DNA from: VAZQ01 sp036555745
GTDB lineage: Bacteria; Pseudomonadota; Alphaproteobacteria; Rhizobiales; Xanthobacteraceae
DNA: 64,000 nucleotides
Assembly: GCA_036555745.1 (NCBI GenBank)
Contig: DATBKV010000243.1
Span: forward strand, 1-64,000
Reading direction: 5' to 3'
The notes beneath the pieces were generated by a model. That model saw only the letters and a list, made by a program, of their open reading frames with translations, did no database searches and was not told the DNA's origin. Below are positions 15,033 through 23,676 of this stretch, one piece after another. Each line of letters begins with the position of its first letter. Positions within the stretch are counted from its first letter, which is position 1. Position numbers and translations under genes: made by a program.

Positions 15033-16748
15033 ATGCGCCCAATCCGAACGGCATTGGCGGCGGCCGGCGCGTTTGCGCTTGCGGCCGCGGGAATGCAGGC
15101 CTCGGCCCAGGAAGTGAAGCAGCGGGCGAGGCCGGCCGATGCGGCGGCCGTGACGCCGTCAAACGTCACCCAGGACATGCTCGATCGCGCCGCCACCGAC
15201 AGCAACAATTTCCTGCATACGAACGGCGACTACACCCAGAAGCGATTCCACCCGGCGACGCAGATCAACCCCCGCAACGTGCAGCGCCTGCGTCCGGCCT
15301 GGATCTTCCAGACCGAGGTGAAGGAATCGATGGAGACCTCGCCGATCGTCGTCAACGGCGTGATGTATATCACCACCTCGTTCAGCCAGGTCTACGCGCT
15401 CAACGCGCGCACCGGCGAGCAGCTGTGGCACTACAAGCATCCGCTCGGGCCGATCACCACCTATTGCTGCGGCCCCAACAACCGGGGCGTGGCGGTTTAC
15501 GACGACAAGGTCTATCTCGCCACACTCGACTCCAAGCTGGTCGCGCTCGACGCCAAGACTGGGAAGAAGGAGTGGCAGTCCGACATCGCCGATCCTGAGC
15601 TCGGCTACAGCGAGACCATGGCGCCCACCGTGGTCAAGGGCAAAGTGCTGATCGGCACCAACGGCGGCGAGTATGGCATCCGCGGATTCGTCAAGGCCTA
15701 CGACGCCAAGGACGGCAAGCTGTTGTGGACCTTCCAAACCATCCCGGAGAACTCGGTCGGGGTGTGGGCCGAGAAGGACGCCACCGGCCGCGACATGCAC
15801 CGCAACATCGCGGCCGAGAAGGAGCAACTCGCCAAGGGCGGCGATCCCTATAAGACCCTTGGCGGCGGCGTGTGGCAGAATCCCGCGGTCGATCTCGCCA
15901 CCAACCGTATCTATTTCGTGGTCGGCAACCCCTCCCCCGACCTCGACGGATCGCTGCGTCCCGGCGACAACCTCTACACCGACTCGCTCGTTTCGCTCGA
16001 TCTCGACAGCGGCAAATACGTCTGCCACTTCCAGTACATCGCCCACGACGTCTGGGATCTGGATGCGGTCAGCCCGCCCGTTCTCGTCGATGTGCGCGAC
16101 AAGGGCGGCAAGGTCATTCCCGGCGTCATTCACGCCGGTAAGACCGGCCACGTCTACGTGCATGACCGCAAGGACTGCAGCCTGATCCGGTTCTCCGACG
16201 CGATGGTCCCGCAGGAGAACATGTGGGTGCTGCCGACGCCGGAGGGCGCGCGCATGCTGCCGGGCGCCAACGGCGGCGTGGAATGGTCGCCGATGACGGT
16301 CAACCCGCGGCTCGGGCTGAGCTACGCCATCAATCTGCACCAGCCCATGACCTATCACGTGCAGAGCTCACCCTATCCCGGCGGCAAACTGTGGCTGGGC
16401 GGCGCCTTCAAAGTGATCCCGGGCGAGGAGCAGGCGGGCAACATCACGGCCGTCGACTACAACACCGGCAAGATCCGCTGGCAGGTGAAGACGCCGCAGC
16501 CGATGATCGGCGGCATCCTCGCCACCGCCGGCGGGCTGGTGTTTGCCGGCGAAGGCAATGGCCGGTTCCGCGCCTATGACGCTCGCAACGGCAACGTGCT
16601 GTGGACCTTCAATGCCGGCGCCGGCGTCAACGCGCCGCCGTCGTCGTACACGATCGACGGCAAGCAGTACATCGCGGTCGCAGCCGGCGGCAACGTCCAG
16701 CTCGACTACAAGCGCGGCAACGCCATCATCGCCTTCACGTTGGATTGA
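15033..16748 (+). CDS. PQQ-dependent methanol/ethanol-type dehydrogenase, lanthanide signature
   Basis: A 571-residue periplasmic quinoprotein with a signal peptide ending about ASAQ26 and an eight-bladed propeller. It oxidises alcohols or aldehydes and passes electrons to cytochrome c. The vicinal Cys145-Cys146 pair (TTYCCGPNNRG) that stacks on PQQ is present. The catalytic Asp342 is followed at +2 by Asp344 (HDVWDLDA), the position that is Asp in lanthanide-dependent XoxF/ExaF/PedH enzymes and Ala or similar in calcium enzymes. A good ribosome site, GGGGAGGAAGAG, precedes the ATG. A stem-loop terminator follows at 16785, and a di-haem cytochrome gene comes next. No xoxG/xoxJ or PQQ synthesis genes are in the window. 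Confidence 0.93.
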   Translation: MRPIRTALAAAGAFALAAAGMQASAQEVKQRARPADAAAVTPSNVTQDMLDRAATDSNNFLHTNGDYTQKRFHPATQINPRNVQRLRPAWIFQTEVKESMETSPIVVNGVMYITTSFSQVYALNARTGEQLWHYKHPLGPITTYCCGPNNRGVAVYDDKVYLATLDSKLVALDAKTGKKEWQSDIADPELGYSETMAPTVVKGKVLIGTNGGEYGIRGFVKAYDAKDGKLLWTFQTIPENSVGVWAEKDATGRDMHRNIAAEKEQLAKGGDPYKTLGGGVWQNPAVDLATNRIYFVVGNPSPDLDGSLRPGDNLYTDSLVSLDLDSGKYVCHFQYIAHDVWDLDAVSPPVLVDVRDKGGKVIPGVIHAGKTGHVYVHDRKDCSLIRFSDAMVPQENMWVLPTPEGARMLPGANGGVEWSPMTVNPRLGLSYAINLHQPMTYHVQSSPYPGGKLWLGGAFKVIPGEEQAGNITAVDYNTGKIRWQVKTPQPMIGGILATAGGLVFAGEGNGRFRAYDARNGNVLWTFNAGAGVNAPPSSYTIDGKQYIAVAAGGNVQLDYKRGNAIIAFTLD

Positions 16749-16784
16749 AGCGCGACGGGGCCGCGAAGGCCGCAGGCGTAAGCA

Positions 16785-16814
16785 GACGGGGCCGTTGGGT
16801 CCCGTCTTCTTTTG
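16785..16814 (+). terminator. Rho-independent terminator after the PQQ dehydrogenase
   Basis: A perfect 7-bp stem, AGACGGG ... CCCGTCT, around a 10-base loop is followed by TCTTTT. It lies 36 bp after the dehydrogenase stop and 50 bp before the cytochrome c start, so it could attenuate transcription between the two. Confidence 0.7.
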
Positions 16815-16863
16815 ACTCCCGGCGTGGCGGCGGCAAGCCGACCAGCAATGGCACGATGGCGCC

Positions 16864-17523
16864 ATGAGCACGAGCAGCGAATCGTCGGCACCACGATGCC
16901 AGGGTCGGTCCGGTTTCCGTCCGGCGGCGCGCGCGCCGTTGCGGCGGTTGCGCTCGGCAGCCGCGCTCGCGGCCGTGCTGGCGACGGCGCCTGCGCCCGC
17001 GCAGACCATCGCCGAGAAGGCGCAGCTGTGCGCTGCCTGTCACGGCGAGAACGGCGTTCCCCAGCAGACCACCACGCCGGTGATCTGGGGCCAGTATCAG
17101 GGCTATCTCTATCTCGAGCTGCGCGACTACAAGAGCGGCGCGCGCCAGAACGAGATCATGTCACCGCTCGCGCAGGCGCTCGAGCGCGACGACATGATGG
17201 CGCTGGCGCTCTACTTCTCGCAGAAGCGCTGGCCCGATCTGCAGCAGCCGCAGGCGCCGGGCGACGTCGCGGCCAGAGCGACGCGGGTCAACGTCTCGAT
17301 CGGATGTACCGGCTGTCACCAAGGCCAGTATCAGGGCGAAGGCACCCAGCCGCGCCTTTCCGGTCAGTCCAAGGAGTACATGCAGCAGACCATGCTCGAC
17401 TTTCGTACCCACAAGCGCGGCAACAATCCCGGCATGACCGATCTGATGCTGGCGATCTCCGCGGACGACATCGCCGCGCTCGCGCAATACCTGGCGGGAT
17501 TGCAGTACATCGCGCCGCAGTAG
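16864..17523 (+). CDS. Di-haem cytochrome c (c4-like), probable electron acceptor
   Basis: A 219-residue exported protein with two c-type haem sites, CAACH at 56-60 and CTGCH at 148-152. This is the arrangement of cytochrome c4/c553-type proteins formed from two fused monohaem domains. The N-terminus has an Arg-rich region followed by a hydrophobic stretch ending APAPAQ47, consistent with a signal peptide. Methionine ligands could come from EIMSPLA (domain 1) and NPGMTD (domain 2). It is directly downstream of the PQQ dehydrogenase on the same strand and probably accepts its electrons, although a terminator lies between them. Acceptor pairing is inferred from position only. Confidence 0.88.
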   Translation: MSTSSESSAPRCQGRSGFRPAARAPLRRLRSAAALAAVLATAPAPAQTIAEKAQLCAACHGENGVPQQTTTPVIWGQYQGYLYLELRDYKSGARQNEIMSPLAQALERDDMMALALYFSQKRWPDLQQPQAPGDVAARATRVNVSIGCTGCHQGQYQGEGTQPRLSGQSKEYMQQTMLDFRTHKRGNNPGMTDLMLAISADDIAALAQYLAGLQYIAPQ

Positions 17524-17545
17524 GCTCAGTTAAGCAAACTCGTCG

Positions 17546-17621
17546 TGTCATGCCCGCGGAAAGCGGGCATCCAGTAACCACCGTAGACCGAGGACTGCAT
17601 CCCCGCTTGCGCGCGGATGAC
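17546..17621. repeat. Intergenic palindromic repeat, family B, copy 2
   Basis: Contains the perfect hairpin ATGCCCGCGGAAAGCGGGCA followed by a second partner ATCCCCGCTTGCGCGCGGAT. It separates convergent cytochrome and ankyrin genes. The same 8-bp arms occur at 23611-23631. Confidence 0.75.
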
Positions 17622-17637
17622 CCGCGAGTTTGGGACA

Positions 17638-18588
17638 TCACCTCGTGCCGAGCCGCGTGCGCACGTCCTCGCTGGCCGCTAAGTCGACCGCGCGCTTTCC
17701 GTCCTTGTCCGCGAGCGCGCGATCGGCGCCGCGTGCCAGCAGCAGCTCGACGATCTCGGCGTGGCCGCGCTCGGCCGCGATCATCAGCGCCGTGCGGCCG
17801 CGCCTGTCGCGCGCATCGATGGGCGCGCCGGCATCGAGCAGCAAGGCCACCGCTTCGGCGGCGGCGCGCGCGCCGACGCCGTCCTCGTAGCCGGCGGCCC
17901 ACATCAGCGCGGTCAAGTCGTTGCCGTAGGCGCGCTTGGGATCGACGCCCGCGGCGATGAGGCGGCGCATGATCTCGGTAAAACCGCGCGCCGCCGCATA
18001 GGTCATGGCCGATTTGCCGGTGCCATCCACCAGGTCGGCGGCGGCGCCGCGGGCGATCAGCAGATCGACGATGCGGCCGTTGCCTTTAAACGCGGCCGCC
18101 GCGAGCGGCGTCACACCGGCCCGGCCCGGCAGATCGGGATCGGCATGGTGCGCGAGCAGGACGGCGACGGTGGCCTGCCGCTCGTTCTCCGCGGCACCAT
18201 AGAGCGCGGTCGCGCCCAACAGGTTGCGCGCGTCGATGGCGGCGCCGCGGGCGAGCAGAAGCTCGACCATGTCCGCGTGTCCCGCCCGCGCCGCGCGCGC
18301 CAGCGGCATGGCGCCGAGCCGGTCGCGCGCCGCCGGCGAGGCGCCGGCGTCGAGCAGCCGGCGCGCGAGCGGCACGCAGCCGGAATCCGCCGCCGCGAAC
18401 AGCATCAGGCTCAATTGCATCGGCGTCGCCTCGGGCTCGACCAGGTCAAGCCGGCGCGCGAGCTCCGGGCAGGTGGCAGGCTGCGCCGGTTGCGCCGCCG
18501 CGAACGCGGCCGCGAGCGTGATCGCGCCGACGGCCGCTGCGGGCGCGACCAGCACGGCCGGTCGAAGGCGACGAGATATGCAAGTCAT
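17638..18588 (-). CDS. Exported ankyrin-repeat protein
   Basis: A 316-residue protein with an N-terminal signal sequence (hydrophobic VLVAPAAAVGAITLAAAFAA) and then about seven ankyrin repeats. The repeats are recognised by recurring blocks such as LARAARAGHADMVELLLARG, GATALYGAAENERQATVAVL and GRTALMIAAERGHAEIVELL. Ankyrin repeats bind partner proteins; in the periplasm of related bacteria they are often near redox or catalase genes, but no partner is evident here. The gene converges with the cytochrome c and diverges from the C45 peptidase gene. The partner and role are unknown. Confidence 0.88.
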   Translation of the reverse strand: MTCISRRLRPAVLVAPAAAVGAITLAAAFAAAQPAQPATCPELARRLDLVEPEATPMQLSLMLFAAADSGCVPLARRLLDAGASPAARDRLGAMPLARAARAGHADMVELLLARGAAIDARNLLGATALYGAAENERQATVAVLLAHHADPDLPGRAGVTPLAAAAFKGNGRIVDLLIARGAAADLVDGTGKSAMTYAAARGFTEIMRRLIAAGVDPKRAYGNDLTALMWAAGYEDGVGARAAAEAVALLLDAGAPIDARDRRGRTALMIAAERGHAEIVELLLARGADRALADKDGKRAVDLAASEDVRTRLGTR

Positions 18589-18743
18589 GGCGAGACGAGC
18601 CCTGCAAAGCCCGGGTGGCGTGGCCGCGACGAAACTACAACCGGTACCGCTTGCGCAAGCGGCTGCCGCCGGGGCTCATTGTCCGATCGTATCCGCCCGA
18701 TGTAAATTGCCCGGGCCGACCGCGCCTGCACCCTGAGCGACCC

Positions 18744-19862
18744 ATGACAGCCATTCCGCTCCTGACCACCGAGGGCGAGGCGCATGCGCGCGGCCGCGCC
18801 CACGGCCGGCGGTTCGCGCGGGAGATCGCCGAGAACATCGCGACCTATCTGCGCCGCTTCGCCGCCTCCGGCCTCGATCGCGCAGCGGCGTTCGCCGAGG
18901 CCGCGCGGTGGCGGGCGGCGATCGATGCGCTCAGCCCCCGTTATGGCGAGGAAATGCGCGGGATTGCCGAGGGCTCCAACCAGAGCGAGGACGCCATTGC
19001 CCTCCTCAACGCCCGCTACGAGCTCGCCTTTACCCTGTTCGGGCAGGAGGCGATGAAGGAGGGCATGCCGCAACGCGAGCTCCTCGACGTAGGCCCCGAC
19101 GGCTGCACCACGTTCGGCCTGCTGCCGCAGGCGACTGCCGACCATCACACCTGGCTCGGCCAGAACTGGGACTGGCTCGAAGGCGTGCACGGACGCACCT
19201 TCGTGCTGCGCGCGCGCGAAACCAGTCGCCCGAGCTTCGTCTGCCTCACGGAGGCGGGCATCGCCGGCGGCAAGATGGGCGTCAACGAGTGCGGGATCGG
19301 CCTGGTCGAGAACGGCCTCGCCTCCAGCCACGACGGCCGCCATCCCTTTCAAAAGCCGTTCCACGTGCGCTGCCGGGAGGTGTTGGACGCCGAGCGCTTC
19401 GAAGACGCCGCGCGGCCGATCACCGATACGCCGCGCACCTGCTCGGCCAATTTCATGATCGGCGCGGCCGGCGGCGAGATCGTCGCTCTCGAGGCCAGCC
19501 CCGATCACGTCAGCCGGCTCGATCCCGAAAGCGGCATCGTCACGCATTCCAACCACTTCCTGGCGGCGGGACACGGCGAGTCGCTGTTGGAGAAGATTTC
19601 TCCCAACACGCTCTATCGCGCCGAGCGCATGCGAAGTCTGCTGGAGCGGCAACGCGGCGCGCTGTCGTTCGAGCACATGCGCGCGGCCGCCGCCGACCAT
19701 GTCGGCGCGCCCTATGCGATCTGCCGCCATCCCGATGCGAGCCAGCCGGCCGCGAAACGCACGATGACGGTGGGTGCGGTGCTGATCGATCTCGAGGCGC
19801 GTGTGATGCACGTGGCCAACGGTCCGCCGTGCAGCAACGAATACGTGGCGTTTGGCCTGTAG
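18744..19862 (+). CDS. C45 family peptidase / acyl-CoA:6-aminopenicillanate acyltransferase-like Ntn hydrolase
   Basis: A 372-residue member of the C45 (isopenicillin N acyltransferase-like) family of self-processing N-terminal nucleophile hydrolases. The cleavage site is DGCTTFG with Cys121 as the new N-terminal nucleophile. LGQNWDWLEG and the CSANFMIGAAGGEIVALEA strand pair are typical, as is THSNHFL further on. The start at 18744 follows from the conserved N-terminus ending in HARGRAHGRRFAREIAENI. Bacterial members are amidases or acyltransferases with mostly unknown substrates. Neighbours (deacetylase, Gfo/Idh oxidoreductase) hint at degradation of amide-linked compounds, but this is speculative. 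Confidence 0.88.
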   Translation: MTAIPLLTTEGEAHARGRAHGRRFAREIAENIATYLRRFAASGLDRAAAFAEAARWRAAIDALSPRYGEEMRGIAEGSNQSEDAIALLNARYELAFTLFGQEAMKEGMPQRELLDVGPDGCTTFGLLPQATADHHTWLGQNWDWLEGVHGRTFVLRARETSRPSFVCLTEAGIAGGKMGVNECGIGLVENGLASSHDGRHPFQKPFHVRCREVLDAERFEDAARPITDTPRTCSANFMIGAAGGEIVALEASPDHVSRLDPESGIVTHSNHFLAAGHGESLLEKISPNTLYRAERMRSLLERQRGALSFEHMRAAAADHVGAPYAICRHPDASQPAAKRTMTVGAVLIDLEARVMHVANGPPCSNEYVAFGL

Positions 19863-20024
19863 GCCGGGTCAAGGCGCGCGCTCGCAACCGCGCGGCTCGG
19901 GAAATCTGTGGCGCGCCGCGATCCACCGAAGCCTTTGGTACCATCAACGGTGGGGCGCTCGACATCGAGCGGCACGCGATTGTCACATCAGGCGACTTGA
20001 CCCCCCTACGTGGGGGCGTGTTAC

Positions 20025-20861
20025 TCATTCGCCGAACATGCACGCCTGCGCTTCCGCCGCCGCGTCCTCCATGGTCATGAACGTCGCGCCGGCCGCTGCG
20101 AGATCCTTCACCAGCTCCTCGAGCGCCAGCATGCGATAGCCGCGACCGATCACGTACGGATGCATGGTGTAGGTGAGTATGCCCCAGTCGACGGTCCGCT
20201 GCATGTAGCGGAACTCGTCGCTCCAACTCGCCATTACCGCGCGCGCCGATTGCGAGCCCGGCAACACGGCGGTCGGCGTGCGCACGAACTCGAAATACGG
20301 GTAGTCGTCGAGCGACCAGCTGATCGGCATCTCGATCAGCGCCGTTTCCTCCCCGCGCTGGTAGGGCTTGCCGAGCTCGGCGCGATCGCCGCGGCGCGCG
20401 CGGTAGGGCCAGTAATCCGCGCCCATCAGGCTGGAGTCGTAGACGAAGCCGTGCGCGAGCAGCAGCTCGACCGTGTGCTCGCTCAAGTCCCACGACGGCG
20501 AGCGGTAGCCGCGCGCCCGCCGGCCGGTCAGGGCGAGGATCGCGTCGTTGGCGCGCACGAGATCGGCTTCCTCGTCGGCGCGGCTCTGCTGCGCCGGCGG
20601 GACGTGCGCCCAGCTGTGATGCGCCACCTCGTGCCCGGCCCGCACCACCGCCTCGCAGGCGCCGGGATGGCTCGCGATGGTGAAGCCCGGGACGAACCAG
20701 GTGGCGCGAATACCGAATGATTCCAGCAAGGCGAGGATGCGCCGCGCGCCGACGAGCCCGAACTCGCCGCGCGAGAGCGGCGTCGGCGTGGTCATGGCGC
20801 GGGCGATGAAGCCCGACTGGGTATCGAAATCGAACGTCAGGCAGACGATGTGGCGTGGCAC
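20025..20861 (-). CDS. Polysaccharide deacetylase family (NodB-homology) protein
   Basis: A 278-residue NodB-homology-domain protein. The first motif is CLTFDFDTQSG, with two aspartates. The zinc motif is HEVAHHSWAH, the third is RGYRSPSWDLS, and the C-terminal TYTMHPYVIGRG holds the late His. Such proteins hydrolyse N-acetyl groups or related C-N bonds; the TFDFDT variant is common in cytosolic members acting on small amides or ureides. No signal peptide is seen. A GTG start at 20861 with GGGGAGAGCAAG just upstream is preferred; an ATG at 20900 would add 13 residues. It is convergent with the C45 peptidase and divergent from the Gfo/Idh gene. Confidence 0.85.
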   Translation of the reverse strand: MPRHIVCLTFDFDTQSGFIARAMTTPTPLSRGEFGLVGARRILALLESFGIRATWFVPGFTIASHPGACEAVVRAGHEVAHHSWAHVPPAQQSRADEEADLVRANDAILALTGRRARGYRSPSWDLSEHTVELLLAHGFVYDSSLMGADYWPYRARRGDRAELGKPYQRGEETALIEMPISWSLDDYPYFEFVRTPTAVLPGSQSARAVMASWSDEFRYMQRTVDWGILTYTMHPYVIGRGYRMLALEELVKDLAAAGATFMTMEDAAAEAQACMFGE

Positions 20862-20959
20862 CTTGCTCTCCCCGAGCGTGGACAGGGGCGCGACCCGCAT
20901 AGCATAGTCCGGCCGCCCTCACCTGCCGCATTCCCCGCAAGCTCAGCCGGACACGGACG

Positions 20960-22114
20960 ATGGCGACCCAGACGATCGGCATCATTGTCAACGGCGCCAC
21001 CGGCCGCATCGGCTCGACCCAGCATCTCGCCAACGCTCTCGTGCCGATCATCGCGGAGGGCGGGCTTGCGCTCGGCACCAACCGGCTGCTTCCGCGCCTG
21101 CTGCTGGTCGGCCGCGATCGCGCGCGGCTCGCCGCCGTCGCGCAGGCTTGCAACGGCGCTCCGTGGAGCACCGACATCGCGGCCGCGCTCGCGGATCCTG
21201 GCTATCCCATCTTCTTCGATGCCGCCGCAACGCAGCAGCGCGTCCCCGTGCTCGAGCGCGCGCTCGACGCCGGCAAGCACGTCTATTCGGAGAAGCCGGT
21301 CGCGCCCACCGCGGCGCAGGGCCGCGACCTGCTGCAGCAGGCGCAACGGCGCGGCCTCAGGCATGGCGTGGTCGAGGACAAGCTCTACTTACCGGGGTTG
21401 CAAAAGCTCGCCGCGCTCGCCGGAAGCGGCGCGCTCGGGCGCATCGCGGGCTTCCGGCTCGAATTCGGGTGGTGGGTCTTCGACGGCAGCGAGCGTCCGT
21501 GCCAGCGGCCGAGTTGGAACTACCGCGCCGGCGGCGGCGGCCTGATCCTCGACATGTATCCACACTGGCGCTACGTCATCGAGACGATCCTCGGCCGCAT
21601 TGTGCGGGTGGCCTCGAGCCAATGGACCGCCACGCCGGAGCGCCTCGACGAGGAGGGCGCGCGCTACAGTGTTGCAGTGGAAGATTCGGCAGCGACGCTG
21701 GTCGAGCTCGATGGCGGCGCTTTCGGCACCATCCTGAGCTCATGGGCGACGCGGGTGCGCCGCGACGACCTGCTCACGCTTCAGGTCGACGGCACAGCGG
21801 CGTCGGCGGTGGCCGGCCTGCATCGCTGCCACATGCAGTCGCTGGCGCAAACGCCCGCGATCGCGCATTTCAGCGTGATGAAGGATATAGGCGCCGACTA
21901 TCGCGACGGCTGGGAGGAAGCGCCACCGCTCGCCCACTACATCAACCCGTACCGCATCGGGTGGGAGCAATTCCTGCGCCACATCGCCACCGGCGCGCCG
22001 CTTGCCGGCGATTTCGCCGCCGGCATCCGCGACGTCGCCTTCGCCGAGGCCTGCCATCGCAGCATGCGCGAGCGCGGATGGATCGCGATGCCGCCGGCTG
22101 ATGGCGCGCCCTGA
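20960..22114 (+). CDS. Gfo/Idh/MocA family oxidoreductase
   Basis: A 384-residue NAD(P)-dependent oxidoreductase. The N-terminal Rossmann fold contains GIIVNGATGRIGSTQHLANA, and the conserved EKP signature appears as YSEKPVAPTAAQG. The C-terminal alpha/beta domain includes GGGGLILDMYPHWRYVIE, equivalent to the usual G-G-(x)-L-D-x-G/H substrate-site motif. The family oxidises sugars, inositols or related hydroxy compounds, and the substrate is unknown. It diverges from the deacetylase gene with a 98-bp gap. It is followed by a family A repeat. Confidence 0.88.
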   Translation: MATQTIGIIVNGATGRIGSTQHLANALVPIIAEGGLALGTNRLLPRLLLVGRDRARLAAVAQACNGAPWSTDIAAALADPGYPIFFDAAATQQRVPVLERALDAGKHVYSEKPVAPTAAQGRDLLQQAQRRGLRHGVVEDKLYLPGLQKLAALAGSGALGRIAGFRLEFGWWVFDGSERPCQRPSWNYRAGGGGLILDMYPHWRYVIETILGRIVRVASSQWTATPERLDEEGARYSVAVEDSAATLVELDGGAFGTILSSWATRVRRDDLLTLQVDGTAASAVAGLHRCHMQSLAQTPAIAHFSVMKDIGADYRDGWEEAPPLAHYINPYRIGWEQFLRHIATGAPLAGDFAAGIRDVAFAEACHRSMRERGWIAMPPADGAP

Positions 22115-22132
22115 ATCAGCCAATCCAGCTCG

Positions 22133-22273
22133 CGTGTCCCGGGCGAGCGAGTGCGTCAGCACGAGCGCAGACCCGGGACCCAGGGGCTCGGCGGTACACT
22201 TCGTTGAATGTACCTTAACGATTTTTTCCTTGGCTCCTGGGTCCCGGGTCTCGCTGCGCTCGCCCGGGACACG
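22133..22273. repeat. Intergenic palindromic repeat, family A, copy 4
   Basis: Runs from CGTGTCCCGGGCGAGCGAG to GCTCGCCCGGGACACG, so the ends are a near-perfect inverted repeat of about 16 bp. Inner ACCCGGGACCCAGG and CCTGGGTCCCGGGT also pair. It lies between convergent genes. Confidence 0.75.
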
Positions 22274-22283
22274 AGGACGCGGA

Positions 22284-23396
22284 TCACGCCGCGGCGGCGG
22301 ACTTGGCGACGGCGGCGTTCACGCGCGGCATGACCTCCTCGGCCATCAGCTGCATCGAGCGCTTGTTGAGCGCGGGCTCGACCCAGTCCATGCCGGCGTA
22401 GACCAATTCGCCGAAATCGCCGATCTCCTCGCGCAGCGCCAGGATCTGATCGACCACCTTGTTGACCCCGCCATGTATCACACAATGATCCATGACCCAG
22501 TCGTGGGTGATCTCCTCGTCCGGCTGGTCCTTGTAGGCCTTGAACACGTAGAGGCGGTTGCCGCGCTTCATCTTGGCGCGCATCTGCTCGTAATAGAAGC
22601 GATAGGGACTCTTCTCGTCATAGCGGCCGTAGCGCGCCGCGAGCTTGTCATCGTCGAGCACGCAGATCGCGCGCGCCACCCGCCAGTCCGCGACCTTCGC
22701 TTCTGCGCCCGCCTCGGCCTTCCCCTTGCAATAGTTCTGCCAGTGCGACTTGAGATGCTTGGAGAGCAGGAAATTCGCCGAGAGCGGATGGAAATCGCGT
22801 TTGCCCATCAGCACGACGCCGGGCGAGAACGGCGCCACCACCGTGCCGACGATCTCCGGCCGCGGCTGCTGGTAGGGCCGCGCCATAATGCCAACGCCGA
22901 GGTCGAGCGTCATGGTGCGCGCGGTCGAGACCTTGTAGCGATTGCCCGGGAAATCGATGTCGTAGGGCGGCCCGCGCTCCCAGATCGCGAGGATCACGTC
23001 GATCGCCTCGGCGAACATCTTGTTGCGGTCCTCGTCCAGGATGCCGAGCGCCTCGGCATCGGTGGTCAGCGCGCCAGGACTGACCCCGAGGATGAAGCGG
23101 CCTTCCGCCAGGTGGTCGAACATCGCCGCCTGTACCGCGATGACCACGGGATGGATGTGCGAGAGGTTCGTGGTGCCGGTCGCGAGCTTGATCTGCTTCG
23201 TCGCGGGGATCAGCGAAGCGTGGAACATCATGCTGTTGGTGATGGTCTCGCAGGCGTCGGTGAGATGCTCGCCCATGAAGGCATCGTAGAAACCAAGCTG
23301 GTCGGCGAGGATGATGGCCTCGCGGTCCTCCTTCAGTGTTTCGGTCCAGTTCCGATGCATCGGGTGGACCGGCATCGTGAAGTAGCCCAGCCGCAT
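22284..23396 (-). CDS. LLM-class flavin-dependent oxidoreductase (luciferase-like)
   Basis: A 370-residue TIM-barrel flavoprotein of the luciferase-like monooxygenase class. It begins MRLGYFTMPVHP, followed by DAFMGEHLTDACETITN (position of the flavin/substrate His) and HPVVIAVQAAMFDHLAEGRF with ILGVSPGAL, the typical LLM core. The C-terminal VIHGGVNKVVDQILALREEI and FGELVYAGMDW are also conserved. The start at 23396 removes 30 residues lacking similarity. These enzymes use reduced flavin and oxygen (or F420) to oxidise alkanals, sulfonates or related compounds; the substrate is not known. It is a monocistronic gene by spacing. Confidence 0.88.
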   Translation of the reverse strand: MRLGYFTMPVHPMHRNWTETLKEDREAIILADQLGFYDAFMGEHLTDACETITNSMMFHASLIPATKQIKLATGTTNLSHIHPVVIAVQAAMFDHLAEGRFILGVSPGALTTDAEALGILDEDRNKMFAEAIDVILAIWERGPPYDIDFPGNRYKVSTARTMTLDLGVGIMARPYQQPRPEIVGTVVAPFSPGVVLMGKRDFHPLSANFLLSKHLKSHWQNYCKGKAEAGAEAKVADWRVARAICVLDDDKLAARYGRYDEKSPYRFYYEQMRAKMKRGNRLYVFKAYKDQPDEEITHDWVMDHCVIHGGVNKVVDQILALREEIGDFGELVYAGMDWVEPALNKRSMQLMAEEVMPRVNAAVAKSAAAA

Positions 23397-23549
23397 GTCG
23401 CTCGTCTCCAGACCGCCAGCGCACCACAACCGTTGGGCCGCCGCCCAAGGGCGGATCATGTGGCCCAATTCATCGGCCCGGCACAAGCGTCAAATTGCGG
23501 CAGCGCTATTTGGGAAGGGAATCGCACCGGCCAATCATCGCCCCCGGCG

Positions 23550-23635
23550 GTCATCACCCGCGCAAGCGGGTGATGAAGTATTCAGACGCCCCCTCGCCCA
23601 CGGGATCCGTATGCCCGCTTTCCGCGGGCATGACG
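23550..23635. repeat. Intergenic palindromic repeat, family B, copy 3
   Basis: Two perfect hairpins: TCATCACCCGCGCAAGCGGG with its TGATGA arm, and ATGCCCGCTTTCCGCGGGCA at 23611 onward. The order is the reverse of copy 2. With 23397-23549, where I see nothing else, it makes up the gap between the LLM oxidoreductase and the propeller gene. Confidence 0.75.
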
Positions 23636-23676
23636 ACTGAGTGTGCGGCGCCGCGGCTTTCCGGACCGCCCCGGCA

